Positions 1-12,550 are shown, counted from the stretch's first letter. The stretch: DNA of 64,000 nucleotides from Luidia sarsii (GCA_949987565.1 OX465108.1:1357477-1421476), one strand, 5' to 3'. Made by a program: numbers and translations. Notes: generated by a model not told the origin, from the sequence alone.

Positions 1-880
1 TGCCCAAGGTCAAGCCATCTCCCTGCGTGCATGTATGTATGTATAATGGCACTGCTCCATATAACCCATAGAGTCAGCCTGTATAGTTTAATCGAAGACC
101 CATCACACTGATGCGACCGCCTTCATATACGCAGTTTATTCCCATCGCTATCACCATCAGCATCTGTATACACTCCCTAATTAGAGTAGCTTCATACCCA
201 ACCCGTCATTGCCACAAGAGGTGTCACCCTTCCTAACTGCCCGTATTATCTTCTCGTAATCACCATCGTCACTATCGTCATCATGGTCACGGTCGTTGTG
301 GTTGCGGGACCGACCCAATCATATACAACCTCGAACCCATATGTCTAGCGATCTGTCATTTTGGTTTTTCCCTCGTCTCGCTGCTGCGGCTTTCTCGGCC
401 CATTGAACCAACCTCGTTCCCATCCATCAAATGGGCCTGACGTCATGCACTGTACCAACGTCGGTGAAAAAATTGACCAGTAAATATCATTCCCAACAGT
501 TGATACATTGACCAGTTTTCGTCAACATTGGATATCACCCAGCATTTATTTTACTGGGTACCAGTAACTATCAGCCGTTGCACATCGTTGACAAAAGGTT
601 GGAGAAAAATAGGCTCGTCCAAATTGTTTGTCCAACACTCTGTCTGGTTTTATGATATTACCAGTTGATACATTGACCAGCGTTGATAAGAATGCTGCAT
701 GAGTAAAAATAGCCCAAAATGTTGTAGGCCTACCTTTACTTTTATTGTATCGTGAATCTGAAACGAGCCTGGTCCATTCTGTGTACAAACACTCCGAGTA
801 GAGATTGGGCACCGTCCCGTCTCCTTCCCTCTCCCGATAGGGCATCCTGACAGACCCCATGGGTCTCCTCCTACGTCTTT

Positions 881-1090
881 CCTTCCTCCTTAGCCGGACC
901 TTCCCGGCATCTCCTCCTCCTCCTCCTCCTCCTACTTCCTCTCTCCCCTCCTCCACTCTCTCTCGCTCTCGCTCTCCCCTCCCTCTCTCCCTCCCTCCAC
1001 TCTCTTCCTCCCTCTCTTTCTCCCTTCCTCCTTCCCTCTAGCTTTCTCCCTCCCTCCCTCTCTCTTTCTCTCTCTCTGCCTCTCCATCAA
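881..1090. repeat. CT-rich low-complexity tract
   Basis: Almost pure pyrimidine run (TCC, CTC and TCTCTC blocks) of about 200 bp. Open reading frames across it translate to Ser/Leu/Pro or Arg/Glu repeats and are not genes. Confidence 0.85.
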
Positions 1091-1424
1091 CTCTTTAATG
1101 GCCTTTTCCACAAATGTCACAGGTACCTACTGTACATCACCACCCCCTACTACACCTACCTCAACCCTCCCTTATGTCAAGTAGCGGCCTACCAATCCAT
1201 TCTATACACACACTCCGGAAATTCTCATTGAATGTGGCAGATCCGCCATGTCACATCTGCATTTATGTTTTCTTCCTCTCTTCTGCCTTTGCATTGTAGA
1301 GTACAGTATATGAAAATATGAGTTGAGTTTGCCCGGTCGTATCCGGCCGAGCGAGCTCCGGATTTTTTTTTTCTGAATGGCATTCACGAATCCCCGTAAA
1401 ATATGACACCGTGGTTCAAGCACT

Positions 1425-1935
1425 TCAGTCTCTGTCTCTGTCTCTGTCTCTGTCTCTGTCTGTCTGTCTGTCTATGTCTCTTCTCTATACTTCTCTCTCT
1501 CCCTCCCTCCCCTCTCTCCTCCCCTCTCTCCTAGTCCCCTCTCCCACTATCTCACTCTCTCTCTGTCTCTGTCTCTGTATCTGTCTCTGTATCTGTCTCT
1601 GTCTCTGTCTCTCACTCTGTCTATGTCTCTGTCTCTCACTCTCTGTCTCTGTCTCTGCCAATGCCTCTGTCTCTGTCTCACTCTCTGTCTCTGTCCCTGT
1701 CTGTGCCTGTGCCTCTCACTCTCTGACTCTGCCTTTGCCTCTGTCTCTGTCTCTGTATCTCACTCTATGTCTATGCCTCTGCCTCTCACTCTCCGAGTCT
1801 CTGTCTCCGTCTCGATCTCCGTCTCTGCCTCTCTGTATCTTGTCTGTCTGTCTCTCCCTGACTCTATCGCTCTGTCTCTCTATCTCTCTCCCAGCCTCTC
1901 TCCCAGTCTCCCCTCTCCCGACTCCCTCTCTCCTC
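1425..1935. repeat. TCTCTG/TCTGTC microsatellite-rich tract
   Basis: About 500 bp of degenerate (TCTCTG)n and (TCTG)n pyrimidine repeat. The long overlapping reading frames (Leu/Ser/Cys-rich) are low-complexity artefacts. Confidence 0.88.
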
Positions 1936-2476
1936 GTCGCCTTCTCTCGCGGCCCCTTGCCGAAACGACGTAATGAAATGCCCTCTGCCGTTGCCACGAC
2001 GACCGTGAGTCGTGCCCGCCCTGCCACAATAGCCGATGCTCCCTCTGCGATGTTAATGCCGCGGTGAAGCCGCGTTTTCTGCACGCGTGTTCGTTGCTGT
2101 GTGATTTTTTTTCCCTAGTCGTTTTTCTTGGCCTTCGTGTCGACCAACCTCGGGTCAAAAAAAAAGAGAAACAATTAAGCTGGAAAGCAAGGCGAGGGGG
2201 TTAGAGCGTGTCTTTGATGATGTCGATGACGGGCGAAGGGGGAAATGGGTGAAGGTGCTTGGGTACAGGTATATGAGACGGGCGCTTATAGTCATAACAA
2301 AACCAGTCCCGTTGGAAATATTCGCCCTCGCATCCGTCTAGGTTGCTGATGAGATGTCCAAGCGAGTTCCCGCCTTAACGCCTCCCCTTACGGCGCGGAA
2401 GGCCGTCGTAGCTGGAGCCGAGGCTACGACATACATCGAACTCCCCTCCCTCTTGTTGACCTTTCACTACCCCGTA

Positions 2477-2619
2477 TTTTTTCCCTAGGAAGGTTGAGGG
2501 CAATTATCATATATGTTCATAAATGGGCGTGTCGAATTGTTTTAAAAGAAAATCACGACAGAAGAAGATTACGACACAACCATTTATGATAGTTGGCCCC
2601 AACTCTCCTAGGAAAAAAA
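2477..2619. repeat. Imperfect palindrome, MITE-like
   Basis: About 143 bp whose left end (TTTTTTCCCTAGGA...GTTGAGGG) is an imperfect reverse complement of the right end (CCAACTCTCCTAGGAAAAAA). An inner pair of arms (AAATGGGCGTGTCG / CGACACAACCATTT) continues the pairing. No coding capacity. It looks like a small non-autonomous inverted-repeat element; its superfamily is unknown. Confidence 0.55.
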
Positions 2620-3073
2620 CAATTTACGCGTCCCGCCTGCCGAATATGTATGGCGCCACCTAACTTTGATATAAGAGATTCGCTGGTGCGGGGGCTGAAA
2701 ATAGTTTAGGTTCAAAGGACGGCCTGACGTCTATAACCAAGATCCCATTATTCCCCTCGGTGCAATGCTCCGCTATCAAAATCGTGTGGCCTTATTTTTG
2801 TCAGGGGAGAGGTGTCTGAATAGAGACCCGTCTTCTGAAAAATTGACCATTTTTATTGCGTTTATTTATGCATGTGTCCTGTGGGGAGTCAATGGGTCAT
2901 GCTTGCGTGAACCGGGTCCAACGTAATATTTGTCTTGAAAGTCCTCTAGAAAAAAAAATGATACTCCCCTAAACGACATCAGTGTATTCTGTGCTTCAGT
3001 TAGAACAAGCCAAATACCATAATTATGTTTGCCTGTATAAAGAAGGCGAGAAAGAAATCGTCTGGATTTTTTT

Positions 3074-3273
3074 NNNNNNNNNNNNNNNNNNNNNNNNNNN
3101 NNNNNNNNNNNNNNNNNNNNNNNNNNNNNNNNNNNNNNNNNNNNNNNNNNNNNNNNNNNNNNNNNNNNNNNNNNNNNNNNNNNNNNNNNNNNNNNNNNNN
3201 NNNNNNNNNNNNNNNNNNNNNNNNNNNNNNNNNNNNNNNNNNNNNNNNNNNNNNNNNNNNNNNNNNNNNNNNN
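3074..3273. other. Assembly gap (200 N)
   Basis: Exactly 200 undetermined bases. The round number suggests a scaffold-join placeholder rather than a measured length, so distances across it and the possible presence of a missing synaptotagmin exon cannot be judged. Confidence 0.99.
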
Positions 3274-3909
3274 GGTCACGTCCATACGGGAGGTTACCAT
3301 CCCATGCACACGTACCTAGGTCGAGGCAGGAGCCACGGGAATCAAATGCACGGCAACGTGTAGCACCCAACCATCGCATCAATTGCCTAGTCGGACAGCG
3401 CGGTCGCTGTGGCGCCAAGGTCTTGACAGTGTCTTAGAGGTCTGAAGGTCGCTCCATATGGTCCACTTTAAGACACGGACATCACTGACCCTTCCTCCTC
3501 ACGATCGAAATGCCTGTCTGCAAGGATCTTTGACCTTATAAATCACTCCATTAATTAATCTATACCAAAAGGCAACTATCTGTCGATTCTCGTTCATTTT
3601 CGATTCGAATAAAGGATTCCGTTAAAATTGTACCTCTTTATTCTTTTGAAAAAAATGAGTACTACATGTATTGGCTAACCATTTTTTGAATAGATTTTCG
3701 GTTACAATTATAGAAACATACCCATACCTTTTATAGGTATGACGAGAAACAGAGGTCATGACCCTTTAGGTACGGTACACTCTGGAGTTCCTTCATAAGA
3801 AAAACAAAATCAGATGTTCTCATATTTGATTTATACGAGCGATTTCCGTTTCATTATGCGATCATGAATATTTATCGTGTCCTCTCTTGTCTCCCGTACT
3901 CCGCTGCAG

Positions 3910-5018
3910 ATCTCCAAGACGCAGGGCCGGGGCGAACTCCTGACGTCTCTCTGCTACCAGCCCGCAGCCAACAAGCTGACCGTGGTCGTGTTGAAAGCCA
4001 AGAACCTGCCCAAGATGGATGTGACCGGACTCTCGGGTAAAACAAGATATAGAGTGGACGCGTCGTGTGCGAGTGTTGGCTAAGGCTGGACATGGCACGC
4101 AAAGCTATGGCAATTGACTGGCGGCCGGTAGCTGCATGCAGCCTTTATGGCTGCGACGGCGCCCATAGATCTGTGAACAATTTGAAGCCGTAGCCGATGA
4201 ATTTGGGCAGAGCCTGTGTCATTGCCGAGTCGTACGAGCCAGTTGTGGCTCTGGCTTGCTAGCCCAAGTTGTCGAGAATAGCACAGTTATCCGTATTTCT
4301 CTGTCTCCTTTTGTCTCCACCTGTCTTTCATTTGCTTTCTCTTTCTTCCGTGATGTACAAGTAAGGTCTGTCTGTCTATCTGTCTCTCGATCTCTCATAT
4401 CTTTCCACTTTCTCTCTACTCTCTCTCCCCTCTTTTCTTTCTCTCCTTTCCTCTCTCCTGATCTCTCCCACCTCTCCCTATCATTATCAGTACTATCTCT
4501 ACCCCTCTCCCTCCCTCTCTTTATAAATATATATATCTCCCTCTCCCATCTCTCTATCTTTCTCTCATTCCCCCCCCCTCTCCCTCTCCCTCTCCCTCTC
4601 CCTTCTCCTTCCCTCCTCCTCTCTCTCTCGCTCTCTACCACTCCCTCCGTCTCCCTCTTCTTTTCCCTCCTCTCGCTACTATTTACAATATCGCACCCAA
4701 TTCGTCTTTCTTCCTCTTTCCCTCTGTCTCTCCCACTCCCTCCCTCCCTCCCTCCTGTCTACTATTTACAATCTTGTTGTCTCTCTCCCTCTCCCACGCC
4801 CAGACCCCTACGTCAAGATCTACCTGATGTACAACAACGGCCGCCTGGCCAAGAAGAAGACGCGTCTCAAGAAGCGGACCCTGAACCCCGTCTTCAACGA
4901 GTCCTTCCTCTTCGACGTCCCCCTGGAAGGGCTGGAGAATGTCAGCCTTGAGTTCCAGGTGAGTCCATGGCTGCACCCGAGACCACCACCCCCAAACCCC
5001 CCCCCCCCAAAAAAAAAA

Positions 5019-5060
<42 letters not shown>

Positions 5061-7668
5061 AATAAAAAATAAGAAAAATTAAAAATAATTTTAAAAAATT
5101 GCGCTAATAATAATAAAAAATAAAATTAAAAAATAAATAAAAAATTAATAAAAATCGTCTAATCGCTGTTCTCTGAGAATTTCCTGACAACTGTCATACC
5201 AAAGATTAGGCTAATTATACACGAACAAAAGTCTGACTAAAAGGGTGTTTTTTAATTCAAACTAGTGAAATGATTCTCAAAGGTTGGAGGGCCTTTGCCT
5301 TTGATAAAGGTCCTGATGTAGGATCGAAACGTCAGGCCCTCTATCTTTTTGAGATTTGTGTATTAGGTCATTTTAGATTTTAGATTTAGGTCATTTTAGT
5401 CAGTGAGCAGTTTGCAACAGTTTTTGTATTAACTTCTAGTGAATTGATAGATACAATCCGAGCTATGATAATGACCAATTGATGTTGTGACCGATGCTGG
5501 TGAAAACATTGTTGAACATCGTTGCCCTGCGATTTCACAGCGCAGGAGACGGCAGTGCGGGGGCTTCGTGTATAACGCAAGCCAATGGCATTCACGCCAA
5601 TAGTGACCTGGGTCCAATTTCATAGAGCCGCTTAAGCCTGAAAATCTGCTCAGCAGGAAAAGTCTTCCTCGTGTAAGCAGGATTACAAACTGCCCTGCAA
5701 TGTGATGTCCATTGCTTCTGACTTGTATTCCACTCTTCTTTACTTAGCGTGAAACAAAAGCGAAGTTTGGGTTGGTAAGGGGATCATGTGGCTCATGAGT
5801 TTTTGCGCTAAAGCACATTTTGGCGCTTAAGCGGCTCTATGAAATGTCCCCAGAACGATGCTTCCGTACACGTGAGCATTGGAGGTGAAATGGCAAAATG
5901 AAGGGCAAGCACTTACCACACAAGCTTAAGAACAGACACACGGGTGCTGAGGACCTCTGGTATTGCCTTGGTAACCGACAAATGCTCCCAGTCGATCTTA
6001 AATTTGACCAAGGTCTGTTATATGGCATTGGTTAATCATTGCCCTACAGTTTTCACAGATGGCCATTTCGTAGAAACATTATTTTTGACATCTTGCATAA
6101 TGATCACTCACAGCACATTGGCAGGCCTCTTGTATGCGACAACTCATGTCAACTGTGCAGACTCACTTTAAGAAAATGTGATCGCTCGCTTGATAAGGTT
6201 GAACATAATGTTTTTTACTGCAAGGCCTGAGGGGTCTGGAGATTTTTTTGTACAACTCCTCTGCATGATGGAGTGTGATCTCATGTAAGATAAAGATCTA
6301 ATGGCCTTCTTACAAGGGGAGATGATTTCCGATGCCCGCGGTCAACTGAGAGAGAGGGGAGAACAAGAGGGAGAGAGTGAGGTAGAGAGAGAGATGAAGG
6401 AGGGGAGGGAGGCAGAGATGGAGAGGGAGAGAGGGAGTTTGGAGAGGGAGGAAGAGAGAGAGGGGAGAGAGAGGAGGGAGAGGAGAGAGAGAGGGCCTAG
6501 GTGGAGAGGGAGAGGGTAGAGAGAGATGAAGGAGGGGAGGGAGACAGAGATGGTGAGAGAGAGGGAGAGAGGGAACTGGGAGATAGAGAAGAGAGGGAGG
6601 AAGAGAGAGGGGAGAGAGAGAGGAGGGAGAGGGCCTAGGTGGAGAGGGAGAGGGTAGAGAGAATGAGGAAGAGAGAGGGAGAGAGAGAGGGGGAGGAAGA
6701 GAGAGCGGAAAGAGAGAGGGGGAGTGAGAGAGGGGAAAGAGATGGGGAGAGAGAGGTGGGGAGGGGGAGAGAGGGACAGGGAGGAGAGAGGGAGGAAGAG
6801 AAAGGGAGAGAAAGAGAGAGAGGGGGAGAGAGAGGTGGGGAGGGGAGAGAGGGAGGGGAGGAGAGCGACAGAGGGAGAAGAGAGTCAGATGGGGAGAGAG
6901 ACAGATAGAAAGAGAGAGAAGAAGAGGAGAGAGGGGAGAGACAGAGACAAGAGGTGAGCGATTAGGTGAGAGAGAGTGGGATACAGAGAGAAATATACGA
7001 CAGATGCATCCGCTCCCGGATTTTATCCGATCCACTTAAAAACCGAAGGGGCCCATTTCTTCGGGGGGTACATCAATGCCGAAGTGCAATCAATACGCAG
7101 GGGGGCGTCGGGAAGAATTCGGGAAGTAATCACACCTCTTCGCCAGTTTTTTCTTCTTTTCTTTACTTTACCACATACGATGAATAAGAGAGTTGTAACA
7201 TGACTTGAGTCCAGACCGTGAATGCATGCAGTACAAGGAGCGGTACTTGAATATGCATGAGCCCGAACGAAAGTATACCACTGGAACAGCCCTCTTGGCC
7301 TGAAGTTATGCACCTTCTGAATGGAAGGGACGAGAGCGCTTCATGAATAAACATGTCGGCAGTGGCGTGAGCATGTCTGAATATGCATTGTGGAATCTGG
7401 CCCGAATGTGTGAACCATGAATATTCATATCTTATGTGGCCTCGTATAAGGAAATCAGTGCCGGACGTTATGAATATGCAGTATTAGCCTTAATCAATTG
7501 AAATGAACACTTAATAAGAGGAGTAATAGATATTCCATATCTTGGTAAACAGGAGCCAATAAGATTCTACAGTTATAAATCTCTCAATTTCTCTCCTTCG
7601 TCGCCTCTTCCTTCCTCCCTGTCTCTTATCCCCTCTCTGTCTGCCTCTCTTTATCTCTGTCGATCCCT

Positions 7669-7727
<59 letters not shown>

Positions 7728-8224
7728 TCGACTCTCTCTCTCTCTCTCTCTCTATCCGACTCTCTCTTTATCTCAAATCTGTATCTCCATCTCTTTATCT
7801 TTATCTTTATATCCCTCCATCCCTCTACCCCTCCGTCTCTTCATCTCTATATGGCTCTATCTCCATCTCTCTTTGTCTCTCTTCTATATCTCTGCCTCTA
7901 CCCGTATCCCTCCATCCCTCTACCCCTCCGTCTCTCCGTCTCTCTTCGTCTCTCTCCGTCTCTCTCCGTCTCTCTCCGTCTCTCTCCGTCTCTCTCCGTC
8001 TCTCTCCGTCTCTCTCCGTCCCTCTCTGGCCGTCTCTCTCCGTCTCTCTCCGTCCCTCCCTGGCCGTCCCTCAGGTTCTGGACCACGACCGCGTCATGAA
8101 GAACGAGATCATCGGTCGCCTCGTTATCGGCGGCGAGGCTGGCGAGAACGAGGCTCAGCACTGGACTGACATCATGCGCAACCCGCGCAAGCAGATGGCC
8201 GAGTGGCACAAGCTGACGGACTAG
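3910..8224 (+). CDS. Synaptotagmin 4/11-like, C2B domain (3' part of gene)
   Basis: Three exons join in frame: 3910-4036, 4804-4958 and 8075-8224 (stop TAG), giving 143 visible residues. Each boundary is GT..AG, and the first intron splits the Asp codon of SDPYVK. The product is a complete C2B domain: [11 protein letters not shown] start, [26 protein letters not shown], a polybasic KKKTRLKKR strand, NPVFNESF, then [16 protein letters not shown] and a terminal WHKL at residues 138-141. Asp37, Asp43, Asp97 and Asp99 are calcium-loop residues; the usual fifth Asp is Glu105. Synaptotagmins are vesicle membrane proteins whose C2 domains bind phospholipid, SNAREs and calcium in exocytosis. The wording [15 protein letters not shown] and IIGRL fits the Syt4/11 group better than Syt1, 7 or 9; this subgroup call is from remembered family patterns. 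The 5' exons (transmembrane segment, C2A) are not in view. Confidence 0.9.
4291..4803. repeat. Pyrimidine tract running into a 3' splice site
   Basis: About 500 bp of CT-rich sequence in the first visible synaptotagmin intron. It ends directly in the acceptor CCCAG at 4803, so it works as an extremely extended polypyrimidine tract, or at least abuts one. Confidence 0.8.
4988..5155. repeat. A-rich (AAT)n microsatellite
   Basis: A run of C then A, followed by (AAT)n and irregular A/T sequence just inside the second visible synaptotagmin intron. Low complexity; no gene. Confidence 0.85.
5269..5440. repeat. R1 interspersed hairpin repeat
   Basis: Contains TAGGATCGAAACGTCAGGCC, then a CT...TTTTTGAGAT segment and a CAGTGAGCAGTTTGCAACAG tail. 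All recur many times in this window in both orientations. A degenerate opposite arm precedes it. Non-coding dispersed element. Confidence 0.75.
5618..5844. repeat. R4 MITE with perfect terminal inverted repeats
   Basis: A 227-bp element bounded by TTTCATAGAGCCGCTTAAGC and its exact reverse complement (20 of 20). The interior is homologous to 31041-31270 (inverted) and 31299-31485. It lies inside the synaptotagmin intron and encodes nothing. Confidence 0.8.
6341..6990. repeat. GA-rich purine minisatellite
   Basis: About 650 bp of almost pure purine (GAGAGGGAGA-type units with longer-period internal duplications, for example GGGCCTAGGTGGAGAGGG at about 6493 and 6628). The large antisense Ser/Leu/Pro reading frame is an artefact. 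Confidence 0.88.
7590..8074. repeat. CT-rich tract with (TC)n and CTCTCCGT repeats before an acceptor
   Basis: Contains (TC)n at about 7679-7760 and tandem TCTCTCCG units at about 7950-8055. It ends in the acceptor CCCTCAG at 8074 of the last synaptotagmin exon. Confidence 0.88.
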
Positions 8225-9430
8225 CCAGGTCAGAGGTCACAGGGCACAGGTCACACGCGATGCCTGCCACGATGGGATAAAGAATCACAACCACAAAAAC
8301 AACAATCGTGTATATTTTTGTGTTGATGAGAAAAAAAAATGCATGTACAAAACGACAATAATATGTTTATCGTTAAACAAAAAATAGTCACTCACTATAT
8401 GTCCCATGCAAATTATGTATACATCATCATATTGTAAATTTGTGTTATATAGAGCTACCAAAAGCTAGTGCATTTTTGAATTACAGTGATAAAAAAGGAT
8501 AAGAGTACTAAATCGAACTATATTGGGAACTTGGAACACAACGACACGTCGAGGGGAATAGAATTCGTTATGGGAACTCTTTATCAGCGGATTTCACAGA
8601 AAAAAATGATTTAAATTTAAAAAAAGACAAAATATATTTGATTGCTCTGTATAAAAATTCGCCAAAGGTTTATTTTTGTATCACTATGATGTAAGTTTAA
8701 TGAGTCTAGAGAGAGAAAGAAAAAAATGATCGCTCCCTTGGGGTAAGAAAAAAAAAGATCTTCCATTCCAAGACAAAAAAACCCAACTTGTAGTTGATTT
8801 GTTTTTCTTCGCAGCTATGAAACACCACGCTTGTAAATAATTATATACCTGTACAATGTATATTCATGAATATTCATTAGTTACCTGTTCCTAAACTACC
8901 CGGATCTATTTCTTCATAGAGAAAAAAAACTTCAGAGAAACTCCTTTTTTCTCCCCAAAAATATTGTTATTCCTCCCAAGATTTTTTTTTATATGACTTT
9001 GTAAAAAAGTAAACATTTAAAAAACCCTTTTCTGGACTTATATAATGACGTTGTACTCTTTGATCGTTTTTTTCTAATGGAACTAGACCCGGGTGCATGT
9101 ATAGTTTACTTTACCTGTTTTAAGGTTTAAGAAAAAAAAAGATGTTGGAAAATGTGTGTACCAGTATTCTTAACAACAAAAATGCTCCGATTATAACAAG
9201 GGTAGGCCTATTGCAAAACGTGTACAGTAAGTGACTTGCAGTTCGCGCGCAAACAGATGTATAGCCAGTTTTGTGCGGTGAGTGAAATGACTAATACAAT
9301 CTTACGTGGGGTGAATAGGAATAATACGGTAACCATGACAGGATCTCGAGTGAAGAAATGGAATCACGTTTACCTTCCTTTAAGTAGTGTACGGAAGCGT
9401 GTATGGGACATGGCTTGAAAATAAATGGCG
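8225..9430 (+). other. Probable 3' UTR of the synaptotagmin gene
   Basis: AT-rich sequence with many poly-A and poly-T runs follows the TAG at 8224. The first AATAAA I see on the + strand is at 9420-9425, so the UTR may run about 1.2 kb; a second AATAAA lies near 9566. The true cleavage site cannot be read from the sequence. Confidence 0.4.
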
Positions 9431-10615
9431 TGCTATATTTCGCCCGGGTAGATTTGTTCAGTTATGTCCTGTATACGCTTCCGTAGTACTGTGTACCAAT
9501 AATAATTATTATTGTGTTGAATCCTATGCGGCCTTTTCGAAACCACGACTCATCGGGCCTTTACGAAATAAATTAAGGCTAAGGCTAAGGCTCGGACTTG
9601 AGAGAAAGCATTCAACCACCCAACGAAAAACAAACTACTCGTGGTTTCGAAAAGACTTAGTTTGTGCCAATATTGCGTCAGTGAGGTTAATATTTAGCTA
9701 CACCCATAGAAGTGAAGCGTAGGCTTGTGGTCTCTAGATAAATGACATTCCAGATTTAAAAAGTACCTAATGTTTACGGTGTACAACGCACATAGACCTG
9801 TCTAGTAGCTAAAGATGTTTTGTGCCTAACGAGTTGTTTTCGGTACTAGAAAGTCGATCATTTCAGGCATAGATTTCAGTCCAGTATTATTATAGCAGAA
9901 GTACAGCGACGGTTTTCTGAGGTCGAAGTTCAGCCAAGAGGTTAAAGATTTCAGCCGTTTTCTTTCATCGTCTCCGATAAAGCAGGCAAATACTGAATTT
10001 TAAGATAAGAAAAATGATGTCCTATTGTTCATTAGTATAATAATTAGAATAATGTGGATGTGATACATGCAAAATGTCTGTGTTACACGGTGCCATAAGC
10101 CGACGAAACAATAAAGAAAACATAACGAGTACACGCAATGCATTGGTGTCGCTTGCCGTTTTTCTTAGTTATTGTGAGTTTGTTTTTTTATATTTGTCTG
10201 TTTGTTCGTTTCCTTGTTTGTCTTTTTCTGTCTGCAGGATTGTCTTTCTCTGTGTCTGTAACTTTATTTTGTTTGTTTGTCTGTTGAGTTGTGGGTTGTT
10301 TGTCTATTTTGTTTGTTGGTCGGGTTGTTTGTTTGCATGATTTTGTCTGTTTGTCCGTTTGTGCGTTTGTCTGTCTGTGAGTGCGTTTGGGGGCCATAAC
10401 CCATGATCATAACCAATAATAATATTGGTTTGGCTGATTTAATTTTTTTCAATTAATTCTCACAAAATGGAGCTAAGCAAAAACAACCGAACTAACACAA
10501 CCAACAACGCCCAAAACGCAATTAATCTGTTTGCGTTTTTTTTAATAATATCAAAGAGTATTAAAGGGTATCTTATTCAAACTCAGTTTTCTTTTCTCTA
10601 ATTATTTTGGGTGAT

Positions 10616-10760
10616 ATACAAAAATGTTGCAAACTGCTTAGTGACTAAAATTACCAAAATGTAAATATTAAAATTTAGTGGGCCTGACGTTTCGATCCTA
10701 GCAGGACCTTTCTCAAAGGTCCTGCTAGGATCGAAACGTCAGGCCCACCAAATTTTAAGC
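10616..10760. repeat. R1 hairpin repeat, near-perfect inverted form
   Basis: GGGCCTGACGTTTCGATCC...GGACCTTTCTCAA is followed at once by its reverse complement, so 10671-10756 can form one long hairpin. A TGTTGCAAACTGCTTAGTGAC segment, shared with other R1 copies, leads in. Confidence 0.85.
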
Positions 10761-10899
10761 TCTAATTATTTTGTTTAAAAAGGTAATCTCGAGAGAAAAA
10801 ATGCAGCCACTTGGTGTGATTCGAGAATTGATGCAGTACTACCATTATTGTTATTAGCATCTAAACAGAAAAACGTGGTCAATGGAGATGTGCGGCAGT

Positions 10900-11020
10900 T
10901 AATGGTTGAATGCTCCTGTCTGGCGCCCCCACACGGCGAAGATGGTTCACACTTTGACAGGAGGCAGCCATCACCTAAGGGCTGGATTGCTCAGGTGGTA
11001 GAACGCTGGAATCCAGGGAC
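10900..11020 (+). repeat. tRNA-derived SINE, degenerate copy
   Basis: Shares AGTTAATGGTTGAATG, CTGGCGCCCCCA and CACCTAAGGGCTGGATTGCT with the better copy at 20797-20972. The A-box region is recognisable, but the B-box is lost. Confidence 0.65.
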
Positions 11021-11476
11021 CCGAGTTGCTAATTTCATTAATAATTCAAAGTCAAACAAATCCAATCAAATAAATAATTCCTGAGGAATGACATTACGGG
11101 GTGTGTTATCATCCAAGTACAGATATATAACTCGTATATAAATGGGTAATTATTTCAGACAAATTCATATCGAGTTATTTAATATATTTGTCAGCGTCGC
11201 ATTGTGCAGAACAATTTCTATTATTCATCCCAGTAGTGATCAAGAAAGCACTCCGAAAATCCCTGCCCATGTTCTCTGGAATTAATGGTTGCGTAAATCC
11301 AGCCATGTCATCCTGCGAGGAAGATCTGTACCGCTCCCAACCCTCGCACCTATCTCCATCTGTTTTACCGCACTGGATTAGAGGGTAAGTATTCGTGAAG
11401 ATTGCACGAAATACTTTAATCCTCTCTGCCCACGCAGAAAGAAAACAAATTAATACCCTCATGGCCTAGGTCGGCC

Positions 11477-11588
11477 GTTGGTGGCGCTAAACTCGACGAC
11501 CGCGATTTTCATTCATTTTCAAAACAACATGGCGCTCCCCATGAGAGATGTGCCGACTGTGGGCAATGGATGCCGAAAACGGCGAAAG
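11477..11588 (+). promoter_or_regulatory. Candidate first exon / promoter region of the LAS2-like gene
   Basis: The ATG at 11529 has strong context (A at -3, G at +4) and opens 20 codons beginning MALPMRDVP, ending exactly at a GTAGGC donor at 11589. A good acceptor at 12526 (CTCTTTGTTCAG) would join it in frame to eight codons leading into the ATG at 12551. It could be a real coding first exon or a 5' UTR exon; only transcript data can decide. Confidence 0.35.
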
Positions 11589-12550
11589 GTAGGCCCCTGT
11601 CTGCCAAAATGGCTTATTTTTGATTTCGAATTAGCCTGAATGAAAGCCTGGCTATTTGGGTGCATCCGACCCCAGGGCGTGGTGCTCTTGCCAGGTTGTA
11701 CTTGTAGCATTGTAGGGCCAAGGTTCAAATTCATTCAGCTACCTTGGAAATTGGACGTTTGTTTATTTCCCAACCGAGACGAGAGGGTTTCTCGTGAGTC
11801 GTATTCGTAATCGAGAAGTGTTTGTTGTCTCTGTATCAAGTTTGTCTAGGTTCTGATATCCTACAATATAAACTTCGGGAACTTGTTTATACACTGCTTG
11901 TAACTTATCAGATATTGTTTCAGTGGTACTGGTACTTTGCTTTGGTAGTACATCACTACATCATACACATGTCTAAGTTCTACTGTCTAGTTTAACTGTT
12001 GGCCGTCCGAAGCGACGAGGAGACTGTGTGTGACTGTGAGCTGGTGTGAGCATTGGTATTTGAAAATGGAAGTAGGAAAGCTAAGCTTAGGCCCGTGTGA
12101 ACACTGATTACAACTGGGAGTCAATGTTAATACAATAATAGACAGAATGCAATTTGAATCATCACTGCATCGGACATTGCCATCAATGTCAGTTTGCCAT
12201 TGATCTGAATCTATTGACTTGCCAACAAGTTCAACATTCTAACTATAGTTAAGTAGTACTAGTACTATACTTCTTATTAGTGAACCTTAATGCCATGTTT
12301 CAGACACTTTTTGAGATTTGTGTAATTTTGGTCATCTCAAAGTCGGTGAGCAGCCTGCAACTTTGCTTTACATTTTGCTTTATTTGAAGGAGCGTGAGTT
12401 GATATTGGCCCCACTAAATCTGTGAATGACACCAGAGGCACTGGTCCGACCGTGGCCCGAGACCAGCATCGGATGAGGAGCTTCACGGATTAGACTCGCT
12501 GAAGAGCTCCCTCGCTCTTTGTTCAGCTCGAGACAAGTTGGTTCAGGACG

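Larger units (their letters stand above)
1..3909 (+). other. Intron / 5' flank of the synaptotagmin gene
   Basis: No coding exon is recognisable here on either strand. The stretch ends at a clean acceptor (CCGCTGCAG, ending at 3909) for the first visible C2B exon, so at least its distal part is intron. The transmembrane and C2A exons expected for a synaptotagmin are not seen and must lie upstream of the window or in the assembly gap. It holds two pyrimidine-rich tracts, one imperfect palindrome and a 200-N gap, listed separately. Confidence 0.6.
9431..11479. other. Intergenic region
   Basis: No supported gene. Short reading frames here lack family features. It contains a GTTT/GTCTG-rich stretch (about 10180-10385), an R1 hairpin and a tRNA-derived SINE, listed separately. 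Confidence 0.55.

Noticed and set aside
1..3909. Search for synaptotagmin C2A or transmembrane exons
   Set aside because: No stretch translates to a C2A signature flanked by splice sites; any such exon is upstream or in the N gap.
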